Shown: positions 28,308 through 35,403 of the stretch, one piece after another
Layout: the number at the start of each line of letters is the position of its first letter
Numbering within the stretch: the first letter of the stretch is position 1
Origin: Corallococcus interemptor
GTDB taxonomy: Bacteria; Myxococcota; Myxococcia; Myxococcales; Myxococcaceae
Direction: 5' to 3'
Assembly (NCBI RefSeq): GCF_003668875.1
Contig: NZ_RAWM01000071.1
Coordinates: 1-43,576, forward strand
Length of the DNA stretch: 43,576 bases
The notes under the pieces: generated by a model
What the model was told of the DNA's origin: nothing
Databases searched by the model: none
Seen by the model: the letters and a program-made list of their open reading frames with translations, nothing else
Made by a program: the position numbers and the translations under genes

Positions 28308-29228
28308 ATGTCGCGCGAAGAGAACAATCGCTATCTCCGTGAAGCCACCCACAGTCAGCCAAGCAAGCTGCCCGTCCTGGGGTGGCTGGTTCCCCGTCCG
28401 CTCCTGAAGATCCTGTTCTGGGCCGTCCTGCTGGGGCTCTGGGCCAGCTTCTATGTCTTCTTCACCACCCCCTCCCCCACGTCCGAGGGCGGGAACGAGT
28501 CCATCTCCACGCCCGCGCCCCGGTCGGTCATGGAACACAAGCTGTTCCCCTACCTCCTCGTCATCGTCCCGGCCATAGCCGGGAGCCTGGCCTTGCGGCA
28601 GTTCCGGATTCGCAAGGTGCGCAGGAAGGAAGCCAATGCGCTCCAGCAGCCCGGCCCGGAGGCCCACCTCCGGCTCACGGACGAGCTCCTTCCCCCGACC
28701 AGCCCATTCCCGGACGCGAACCTGCTGCGGGCGCAGAGGCGGGCCCTGGCGAGGATCCTCTACGGCCAGGATGCCCAGGCCCGCTACGAACTGAACGCGG
28801 TGGACTGGCGGGGCAAGGCGCCCCTGCTCCAGGCCATGGAGCGGGGCAGTGACGCGCTCCGCCACCTGCTCTGCAAGGACGACCCTGAACAGGCACGGAT
28901 GCTCGCCCGCGAGGCCCTTTCCCTGGCGGACATCAACCCCGCCATTCCCGGCGCCAGGCAGGGCCGCGTGTTCTATGAGGCCCTGGTCCAGGCCTCGGAG
29001 CTCGTCACCGGCCCGTCAACGCCGGAGGACCTGCGGACGCTGGAGCACCACCAGGCGCAGTCCTCGCTCCTCGTGGTCCGGCTGATCAGCGCCTGGGCGC
29101 TTCGGGCCGCGGCCACCCAGCGCAACGACCCGGAAGGCGCGGAGCGCATGCGCCAGTTCCTCCAGACGCACGCGCCCCACTGCGCCGCGCTCCACCGGCT
29201 GCCCGCGAGGGCGATGGCGAAAGCCTAG
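28308..29228 (+). CDS. Two-helix membrane protein of unknown function
   Basis: 306 residues from ATG 28308. An in-frame TTG at 28242 overlapping the NRPS stop is less likely, because the extension would be encoded by the stem-loop. No convincing Shine-Dalgarno sequence is seen before 28308. Two hydrophobic helices (about 32–53 and 80–97) are separated by a short polar Ser/Thr/Pro loop; a basic stretch (RQFRIRKVRRK) follows the second helix, so the rest is probably cytoplasmic. The C-terminal ~200 residues look helical, with an ILYGQDAQARYELNAVDWRG segment, but I recognise no family. The stem-loop before it argues against a shared role with the NRPS. Its stop codon overlaps that of the convergent reductase gene. 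Confidence 0.8.
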   Translation: MSREENNRYLREATHSQPSKLPVLGWLVPRPLLKILFWAVLLGLWASFYVFFTTPSPTSEGGNESISTPAPRSVMEHKLFPYLLVIVPAIAGSLALRQFRIRKVRRKEANALQQPGPEAHLRLTDELLPPTSPFPDANLLRAQRRALARILYGQDAQARYELNAVDWRGKAPLLQAMERGSDALRHLLCKDDPEQARMLAREALSLADINPAIPGARQGRVFYEALVQASELVTGPSTPEDLRTLEHHQAQSSLLVVRLISAWALRAAATQRNDPEGAERMRQFLQTHAPHCAALHRLPARAMAKA

Positions 29229-29962
29229 AGCTTCAGCCGCTTGAACACCGGCTCCGGGATGCTCCGGATGATGAGCATGATGAGCGCCCAGAAGCCGGGG
29301 ACGTAGACCTCGTTCTTGCGTCCGTCCGCGGCCTTCAGGAGGCCGCGCGCCACCTGCTCCGGCGACGCGAAGAGCTTGTTCTTCGGCACGTGGGCCGTCA
29401 TCGGCGTGTCCACGAAGCCGGGCTTCACCGTCACCACCGCCACGCCGGACTTCGCCAGCCGGTTGCGCAGGCCCTGGAGGAACACGGTCAGCGCGCCCTT
29501 GGACGCGCCGTAGACGTAGTTGCTCTGCCGGCCCCGGTCTCCCGCCACCGACGAAATCACCACCAGCGTGCCGGCCTTCTGCGCCTCGAAGCGGTTGGCC
29601 AGCTCCGTCAGGAGCGACGCGGCGGAGAGGAAGTTCGTGCGCAGCACCAGCTCCGCCGCCGCCCACGAGCGCTGGCTCTCCGCCTGGTCTCCCAGCACGC
29701 CATGCGCCAGCACCGCGCCGTCCAGTCCGCCCAGGGCCTGCCACGCCCGCTCCACCAGGCTCGCGTGCGCTTCGCAGTCGTTCAAATCCAGCGCCCGGAA
29801 CTCCACCTTCGGCGCGCCGCGCGTGGCCGCGTCCCGGGCCACCGCCTCCAGGTTCGCGGCGTTGCGGCCCACCAGGTACAGCGAAGCCCCGCGCGCGGCG
29901 AGCAGCCGCACCGTGGCCTGGGCAATGGCGCTCGTGGCGCCGAGGACAATGACTTTCTTCAT
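29225..29962 (-). CDS. dprE2: SDR-family decaprenylphosphoryl-2-keto-ribose reductase (DprE2-like)
   Basis: 245 residues from ATG 29962. A short-chain dehydrogenase: N-terminal nucleotide-binding loop GATSAIAQ (about residues 8–15), VISSVAG with the catalytic serine, and YGASKG with the tyrosine–lysine pair. The C-terminus has a hydrophobic stretch (FWALIMLIIRSIPEP), seen in DprE2-like reductases that handle lipid-linked sugar. In mycobacteria DprE2 reduces the 2-keto intermediate made by DprE1 to polyprenyl-phosphoryl arabinofuranose. The start codon overlaps the stop of the DprE1-like gene by four bases (ATGA), so the two are translationally coupled. General SDR is certain; the DprE2 role rests on context. 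Confidence 0.88.
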   Translation of the reverse strand: MKKVIVLGATSAIAQATVRLLAARGASLYLVGRNAANLEAVARDAATRGAPKVEFRALDLNDCEAHASLVERAWQALGGLDGAVLAHGVLGDQAESQRSWAAAELVLRTNFLSAASLLTELANRFEAQKAGTLVVISSVAGDRGRQSNYVYGASKGALTVFLQGLRNRLAKSGVAVVTVKPGFVDTPMTAHVPKNKLFASPEQVARGLLKAADGRKNEVYVPGFWALIMLIIRSIPEPVFKRLKL

Positions 29963-31302
29963 GGGAGCAGAGGCTGGGACACGGGCGCCGGATTCACCCG
30001 GCGCCAGAAGGAGGAGGAGAACGCGGGATCGATGTACGCGGAGAACCGCTCACGCTGGGGGAAGTACGCCGCGAAGCTCTCCGGGCTCATGCGCGCGTCC
30101 TTGGCCGGGTACACCGCCCCGCCCGCCTCGCGCGTCACGCGGTCCAGCGACTCCACCAGCCGCCACGTCTTCTCCCCCTGGTTGGCGAAGTCCAGGGCCA
30201 GCGTGTAGCCCGGGCGCGGGAAGGACAGCCACCCGGGTGACTTCAAATCCCCGAACGTCTTGAGCACGGACAGGAAGCTGGGCAGGCCGCCCCGGGCGCT
30301 GCGCTCCAGAAGCTCCTTCAGCGCGTCGCGAGCGGTGGCGTGCGGCACCACGCACTGGAACTGGAGGAAGCCCCGCCGGCCATAGATGCGGTTCCAGCCG
30401 TACACGCTGTCGAGCGGGTAGAAGAACGGGTCGTAGTGCACCAGCCGGGGAGACGGCCTGGTCCGCTCGCGGTGGTAGTACAGGAAGTTGAAGGCGGACA
30501 CCGACAGCCGGTTGAGGCAGAAGCCCGGCAGGTCGATGGGCACCGCGAGCCCGCTGCCATGCGACAGGTGGCTCTTCGCCAGGGGCAGCCGGTCGAACTG
30601 CGTGGGCGCGAAGTTGCCCCGGTAGAACAGGCCGCGCCCCAGCTTGCGTCCTCGCGCCAGGCAATCCACCCACGACATGGTGAAGTCATGGTCCGACTCG
30701 GACTCCGCGGACACGCGCATGAAGCCGTCCAGGTTCTCGAACGGGACGGTCTCCTGCACCACGAAGGGGTTGCGGATGGGCGTCAGCTGCACCTCCGCCC
30801 AGGTGACGAGCCCCGTGAGCCCCAGGCCGCCAATGGTCGCGCCAAACCAGTCGGGGTTCTCCTCCGGCGAGCACATCCGGCGGCTGCCGTCCGAGCGCAC
30901 CAGTTCGAACCGCCGCACGTGCCGCCCGAAAGTCCCGGCCCGGTGGTGGTTCTTGCCGTGCACGTCGTTGGCGATGGCGCCGCCCACCGTGACGAACTTC
31001 GTCCCCGGCGTCACCGGCAGGAACCAGCCGCGCGGCACGGCCAGGCGCAGGAGCGTGTCCAACGACACGCCCGCCTCGCAGCGCACCACGCCCGTCGTGG
31101 GGTCGAAGTCGATGAGCCGGTCCAGCCCCGCCGTGAGCAGCACCGTGCCCCCGCCGTTGAGGCAGGAGTCGCCGTAGCTGCGGCCCAGGCCATGCGGCAG
31201 GACGGAGCCCTCCACCCGGGGCACTTCATCCGAGCGCCACACGAGCGCGCGCGTCTGCTGCTCCACGCGGGGGAAGCGGCCCCACGAATCCGACGTGCTC
31301 AT
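29959..31302 (-). CDS. dprE1: FAD-dependent decaprenylphosphoryl-ribofuranose 2-oxidase (DprE1-like)
   Basis: 447 residues from ATG 31302, preceded by GGGGA/GGAG purine stretches. The FAD-binding half shows GLGRSYGDSCLNGGG (38–52), PGTKFVTVGGAIANDVHG (99–116) and HGKNHH (115–120), the last holding the histidine that carries FAD covalently or closely in this oxidase superfamily. The C-terminal half retains YPAKDAR (lysine 401, equivalent to the essential lysine of Mycobacterium DprE1). The cysteine attacked by benzothiazinones in M. tuberculosis is Ala369 here, in GYTLALDF. The enzyme should oxidise the 2' hydroxyl of polyprenyl-phosphoryl ribofuranose. It sits between the UbiA fusion (13-base gap) and the reductase (4-base overlap) in one operon. 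Confidence 0.9.
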   Translation of the reverse strand: MSTSDSWGRFPRVEQQTRALVWRSDEVPRVEGSVLPHGLGRSYGDSCLNGGGTVLLTAGLDRLIDFDPTTGVVRCEAGVSLDTLLRLAVPRGWFLPVTPGTKFVTVGGAIANDVHGKNHHRAGTFGRHVRRFELVRSDGSRRMCSPEENPDWFGATIGGLGLTGLVTWAEVQLTPIRNPFVVQETVPFENLDGFMRVSAESESDHDFTMSWVDCLARGRKLGRGLFYRGNFAPTQFDRLPLAKSHLSHGSGLAVPIDLPGFCLNRLSVSAFNFLYYHRERTRPSPRLVHYDPFFYPLDSVYGWNRIYGRRGFLQFQCVVPHATARDALKELLERSARGGLPSFLSVLKTFGDLKSPGWLSFPRPGYTLALDFANQGEKTWRLVESLDRVTREAGGAVYPAKDARMSPESFAAYFPQRERFSAYIDPAFSSSFWRRVNPAPVSQPLLP

Positions 31303-31315
31303 CTCCAGGTCCCCG

Positions 31316-32764
31316 TCACGTCGCCACCCACAGCACCAGCGCGGCGACCGCGCCCACGAAGTAGCTGACGCGGTCCTTCAGCGCGAAGACGAGCGGGTCC
31401 TCGTTCACGAGTCCCCGGTGCGCCAGCACCCAGATGCGGCCCACCCAGTACAGCATCACCGGGCACAGGAGCCACAGCCGCTCCGGATGGGCATACAGCG
31501 CCGTCACTTCCTTGCTGGTGATGTAGAGGGCCAGCACCAGCACGGACACCTGCCCCGCGGCCGCGCCCAGGCTCGCGAGCTGTTCGTAATCCTGCGCCAG
31601 GTAGCCCCGCCCGTGGGCGGAGGTCTCATTGGACTGGCGCAGCCGCCGCACCTCGCTCAACCGCTTGAGCAGGGCCAGCGACAGGAAGAGGAACATGCTG
31701 AACATCATCAGCCAGCTGGACGTGGGCACGCCCACCGCCAGCGCGCCGCCGAAGATGCGCACCGTGTAGAGGCCCGCCAGCACCAGCACGTCCAGCATCA
31801 CCACCTGCTTGAGCCGCAGCGAGTACGCCAGCGTGAGCACGAAGTACGCGGCCAGCAGCGCGGAGAAGGACAGGGGCAGCGTCGCCAGCGCCAGCGCCGC
31901 CGCGCCCACCAGCAGCACCGGCGCCAGCACGACGCCCGCGCTCACCGGCAGCGCGCCGGACGCGAAGGGCCGCCGTGACTTGGACGGATGCCGCCGGTCC
32001 GACGCCAGGTCCAGCAGGTCGTTGATGACGTACACCGCCGACGCGCAGAGGCTGAAGGCCGTGAACGCCAGCACCGCGCGCGGCGCCATGCCGCCCTGGG
32101 TGGCCTTGTGCGCCGCCAGCACGGGCACGAAGACGAGCGCGTTCTTCGCCCACTGGTGCACCCGCAGCGCCTTCACCCAGGGACGCACGCCTCCGGGGGG
32201 CGCCTGGAAGACGCGGTGCACGGGGCGGCCCAGCCCCTGCGCCTGGCGCAGCACCCCCGCGGGCGCATGCACCACGATGACGTGCCGGCACTCGCGCCAC
32301 AGGGGCAGGTCCACCGCGTCGTTGCCCGCGTAGTCGAAGGTGCCCAGCACCTCGCGCAGCCGCTGGAGCTTGTGCGCGCCGGACAGGTTCACGCCGGCTT
32401 CACTGGCGACCACCGTATCGAAGAGGCCCAGGTGGGCGGCCACCGCGTCCGCGATGCTCCGGTCCGCGGCCGTGGCCAGGACGAGCCGCCGCCCCCGGGC
32501 GTGTTCCTCGCGCAGGAAGTCCACCAGCTCCGCGTTGTACGGCAGCGAGGTGACGTCCAGCTTCGCGCGGCGGGCCACCTCCGCCTTGAAGAAGGCCTTG
32601 CCCTTGAGCACCCACAGCGGCACCAGCAGCAGCAGCCACGGCGCGTGCTTGAGGAGCACGAGCAGGTTCTCGTGCAGCGTGTCCGTGCGCACCAGCGTCC
32701 CGTCCAGGTCGACCGCGAGCGGGACGTCGGGGGTACTCTCGGAGATGGGGGCTTGAGGCTGCAT
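31316..32764 (-). CDS. HAD phosphatase–UbiA prenyltransferase fusion (DPPR synthase-like)
   Basis: 482 residues from ATG 32764; a TTG at 32815 is possible but would add an unconserved-looking leader. The N-terminal HAD domain has DLDGTLVRTD (19–28, with the nucleophile aspartate), LATAADR (97–102) and YAGNDAVD (145–152). Residues from about 195 form a polytopic UbiA domain with VINDLLDLASDRRHPSK (246–262, the prenyl-diphosphate/Mg site) and a second aspartate motif in LRLKQVVMLDVL. This pattern matches decaprenyl-phosphate phosphoribosyltransferases. Inferred role: transfer of phosphoribose from PRPP to a polyprenyl phosphate, with the fused HAD removing the 5-phosphate before the DprE1 step. 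It is the first gene of the minus-strand operon. Confidence 0.88.
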   Translation of the reverse strand: MQPQAPISESTPDVPLAVDLDGTLVRTDTLHENLLVLLKHAPWLLLLVPLWVLKGKAFFKAEVARRAKLDVTSLPYNAELVDFLREEHARGRRLVLATAADRSIADAVAAHLGLFDTVVASEAGVNLSGAHKLQRLREVLGTFDYAGNDAVDLPLWRECRHVIVVHAPAGVLRQAQGLGRPVHRVFQAPPGGVRPWVKALRVHQWAKNALVFVPVLAAHKATQGGMAPRAVLAFTAFSLCASAVYVINDLLDLASDRRHPSKSRRPFASGALPVSAGVVLAPVLLVGAAALALATLPLSFSALLAAYFVLTLAYSLRLKQVVMLDVLVLAGLYTVRIFGGALAVGVPTSSWLMMFSMFLFLSLALLKRLSEVRRLRQSNETSAHGRGYLAQDYEQLASLGAAAGQVSVLVLALYITSKEVTALYAHPERLWLLCPVMLYWVGRIWVLAHRGLVNEDPLVFALKDRVSYFVGAVAALVLWVAT

Positions 32765-32862
32765 GAAGGGGGCCCGAAGGGTAGCCCAAGGGCCCGGGGC
32801 GTCCACCGTTCTCAAGCCCCGCGACGGTCGAAGCCTCCTCCAGGCGACGGGACTCCTGGCCG

Positions 32863-32874
32863 CCGTCCGGACGG
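32863..32874. promoter_or_regulatory. 12-base perfect palindrome upstream of the UbiA–DprE operon
   Basis: CCGTCCGGACGG lies in the 133-base spacer between the di-haem gene stop and the HAD–UbiA start, about 98 bases upstream of that start. It could be an operator or a remnant hairpin of the di-haem gene's 3' end. In DNA this GC-rich, chance palindromes occur. Confidence 0.25.
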
Positions 32875-32897
32875 GAGGGCGCCGCCGGGTCCCAGCC

Positions 32898-34280
32898 TCA
32901 GAGTGACTTCAGGAACGCGACGAGCGCCGCCCGGTCCTCCCGGGGCAGCCGCACATAGCGAGCCTGCGCGGGGGCCGCCTCCCCGCCGTGCCAGAGGACG
33001 GCCTCTTCCAGGGAGCGGGCCCGGCCGTCATGCAGGAAGCGGGTGTGCCGGTTGACGGCCTCCACCAGGCCAATGCCCCACAGGGGCGGCGTGCGCCACT
33101 CGCTGCCGGAGGCCAGGCCATCCGGGCGCCCGTCCGCCAGGCCCTCGCCCAGGTCGTGCAGCAGCAGGTCCGTGAAGGGGTAGATGACCTGGCGGGACAC
33201 CTCGTCGAAGCCCTCCACCGCCCCCGTCTCCTGGGGCGTGTCCACGTGGCACGCCGCGCAGCCGATGGCGCGGAAGACGGCATGGCCCCGCTGGACCTCC
33301 GGCGCCTCCCAGTCGCGCCGCTTCGGCACGGCGACCAGGCGCATGTAGATCATCAGCAGGTCCAGGTCGTCCTGGGACACCTCCGGTTCGCCCGGCGCGT
33401 CCCGGCCCTGCTCCTGGGGGTAGAGCGTCGTGGTGACGCCCATGTCCGCGACCAGCGCGTGCGCCACCTGCTGGCGCAGCGTGGGCTGGTTGGCCTTCCA
33501 CCCGAAGCGCCCCAGGCGCGTCTCGCCCGTCTCCACGTCCAGCACCTGGTTGGCCCGGCCGGAGATGCCGTCCCCATCGCGGTCCTCGGGGTCGGCGCGC
33601 GCCAGGATGCCCGCCTCCGGCAGCGCCTCCAGCAGGCCCAGGCCGAAGTTCACCGGCGACACACGCGCGGAGAACGTCGCGCCTTCGCCCAGCGGGCCGT
33701 GCACCAGCCCCTGGAACTGGTAGCGCGGGCGCACGAGCGAGTACGGCTCACCGGTGGCGAAGGTGCCGCGCGTCTCCTCGAAGTCGACGCGGGCCTGACC
33801 TTCGGGGACGTGGCCCGCCACGGCGTGCATGTCCAGCTGCATGCCGTACAGCGGGTGGGGACCGGTGCCTCCGGGCGCGCTCAGCTGGAACGCCAGCGAG
33901 ACGGGCGCCTCCGTGGGGCTTACGGGCGGCTGGCCCCGGCCGTCCTTCACGTGGCAGGTCATGCAGCCGGTGGCGCTGAAGAAGGGCCCGGCGGTGGCCG
34001 GACGCACGCGCGAATCGCTCCAGTCGCGGTCGAAGACGCCCTTGCCCGCGTAGAAGTCCGGCCAGCGCGAGCGCGGCATGTTCATGGGCGCGCGGCCGAA
34101 GGCGTTGCGTCCGGTGTCCGCCACGGTGGTCGCGCCACCGGCCTGCTCCACGTGGGGCAGGACGACCGGGGGCAGCGCGCCCAGCACCAGCGGTTCGGGG
34201 CGGCGCACGACGGTGGCCCACGCGGCGCCGATGAGCAGCGCTCCGGCGGAGATGCCAGCGAGGGACCAGGGCACGCGCAT
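32898..34280 (-). CDS. Di-haem cytochrome c-type oxidoreductase (COG3488/DUF1111-like)
   Basis: 460 residues from ATG 34280, chosen over an in-frame GTG six bases upstream because GAGGAG sits 8 bases before this ATG. An N-terminal hydrophobic helix (about 8–25) exports or anchors the protein. Two CxxCH haem c sites are present: CMTCH (106–110) and CAACH (341–345). Between and after them are features of the di-haem 'thiol oxidoreductase' family: GRAPMNMPRSRW, DRDGDGISGRANQV, RFGWKANQPTLRQQ and FLHDGRAR. These proteins act in the periplasm and are often paired with imelysin-type peptidases in iron or redox functions, but no imelysin gene is next to it. The neighbour upstream on the same strand is a lipoprotein, separated by a terminator-like hairpin. 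Confidence 0.88.
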   Translation of the reverse strand: MRVPWSLAGISAGALLIGAAWATVVRRPEPLVLGALPPVVLPHVEQAGGATTVADTGRNAFGRAPMNMPRSRWPDFYAGKGVFDRDWSDSRVRPATAGPFFSATGCMTCHVKDGRGQPPVSPTEAPVSLAFQLSAPGGTGPHPLYGMQLDMHAVAGHVPEGQARVDFEETRGTFATGEPYSLVRPRYQFQGLVHGPLGEGATFSARVSPVNFGLGLLEALPEAGILARADPEDRDGDGISGRANQVLDVETGETRLGRFGWKANQPTLRQQVAHALVADMGVTTTLYPQEQGRDAPGEPEVSQDDLDLLMIYMRLVAVPKRRDWEAPEVQRGHAVFRAIGCAACHVDTPQETGAVEGFDEVSRQVIYPFTDLLLHDLGEGLADGRPDGLASGSEWRTPPLWGIGLVEAVNRHTRFLHDGRARSLEEAVLWHGGEAAPAQARYVRLPREDRAALVAFLKSL

Positions 34281-34319
34281 CGTCACGACTCCTCGACGGA
34301 AGAGACAAGGACAGACAGC

Positions 34320-34355
34320 CCACCGGGCGGGAAGCAGGCGCCCTCCGCCCGGTGG
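34320..34355 (-). terminator. Terminator-like hairpin after the lipoprotein gene
   Basis: CCACCGGGCGG (34320–34330) and CCGCCCGGTGG (34345–34355) are perfect 11-base inverted arms around a 14-base loop. The hairpin begins 9 bases past the lipoprotein stop. Reading along the minus strand it is followed by a moderately T-rich stretch, GGCTGTCTGTCCTTGTCTC. It probably limits read-through into the di-haem gene. Confidence 0.6.
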
Positions 34356-34364
34356 AGGTGAAGC

Positions 34365-35162
34365 CTACTTCTCCTGGCCGAAGGACTCGCCCGTGACGAG
34401 GAAGTCCGTGGCGCTGGCGTTCACGTCGATGCCGGAGAAGTGGCGGTACGGATAGGCGCCGTCGCCAATCTCCTCGATGAACTCCGCCGTGTCGCCGACG
34501 ACTTCCTTCCCGTCCGCGAGCTTCACGCGGAAGGTCGTGTCAGCCACGCGCAGGCGCCAGCCGCAGGCACCGTCCAGGCTCGTGCTCCCGCCCCGCGGCG
34601 CGCGGACGGAGAAGAAGTCCCAGTGCGTGTAGTACCAGTCGAGGAACGCCCACCAGCTGTAGAAGATGATGATCCGGGCCTGCGGCTCGCTGCTCGTCCC
34701 GACGAGCTCGCCATTGTTGTAGATGTTCATCCGGTACGCGCCGGAGGGCGAACCGGTGAAGCCCGGCGTCACGGACACCTGGCGGTCCTTCCCGGGGGTG
34801 ATGCGCAGGGTGCTGACCACCTGGTCGCCGTCCCGCGCGGACAGGGCGAAGCCGCCCGTGATGCTGCCAACGCGCACCTGCGCGTCCTGCGACCAGGTGA
34901 TGGCGTCGTTGAACGTGCTGGAGACGCCATCCGTCTTGAGGTCCTTCAGCCCGGCGACCGCCACGCCCTTCTCGGAGGCGCTGAGGGACGCGTTGCCCTT
35001 GGCGCAGTTGGTGATGCCTTCGAACCGCTGCACGCAATCCCCCTTGGCGGAGAGCGTCGCGGACTGGGAACCTTCGGGGGACTGCGCCGGCTCACCCTGG
35101 CAACCGGCGACCAGGCTCAGGAACGCGGCCGCCAGGAGGCGGCTCGTCATCTTCAGGTGCAT
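34365..35162 (-). CDS. Secreted lipoprotein of unknown function, aromatic-rich core
   Basis: 265 residues from ATG 35162, supported by GAGG 8 bases upstream; a much longer open frame upstream lacks signal features. The signal peptide MHLKMTSRLLAAAFLSLVAGC ends in a lipobox with the lipidated cysteine near residue 21. The mature part begins with a low-complexity Ser/Gln/Glu linker. It then has beta-rich sequence (GSITGGFALSARDG, VSTLRITPGKDRQVSV, YRMNIYNNGELVG) and a striking aromatic run, FYSWWAFLDWYYTHWDFF, near residues 166–183. The C-terminal domain contains two cysteines' worth of potential pairing only (mature C's at CVQRF, NCAKG and GACGW). I recognise no family. Inferred outer-membrane location. 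Confidence 0.82.
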   Translation of the reverse strand: MHLKMTSRLLAAAFLSLVAGCQGEPAQSPEGSQSATLSAKGDCVQRFEGITNCAKGNASLSASEKGVAVAGLKDLKTDGVSSTFNDAITWSQDAQVRVGSITGGFALSARDGDQVVSTLRITPGKDRQVSVTPGFTGSPSGAYRMNIYNNGELVGTSSEPQARIIIFYSWWAFLDWYYTHWDFFSVRAPRGGSTSLDGACGWRLRVADTTFRVKLADGKEVVGDTAEFIEEIGDGAYPYRHFSGIDVNASATDFLVTGESFGQEK

Positions 35163-35403
35163 GTGTGGGACCTCGACTGTGTGGGGGGCACTGTCTGCCC
35201 ACCCCTGCGTGATGCACCTGTCACGCCACATCCCAAGCAATTGGGACTTTCCTCGAAAGCCCCCGCTCCGGCTGACACCGCTGTCCTGGGGCCTGTAGCG
35301 CCCCCCGTTACAGGAGCGCCGGAGCGTGTGTCCCGCCATGTCACAGCGACGCGCCCGGTGGCTTGCGCCCAGGGCGGCACGGGGCTAGGGAATCGCCCCT
35401 CGT
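35163..35403. promoter_or_regulatory. Divergent promoter region with three inverted repeats
   Basis: This spacer separates the lipoprotein (−) from the SNF2 helicase (+). It holds TCCCAA-GCAA-TTGGGA (35231–35246), immediately followed by CTTTC-CTC-GAAAG (35247–35259), and further right CCTGTA-N11-TACAGG (35292–35314). Their clustering in a spacer flanked by two starts suggests operators. No clear −35/−10 pair was found. Confidence 0.4.
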
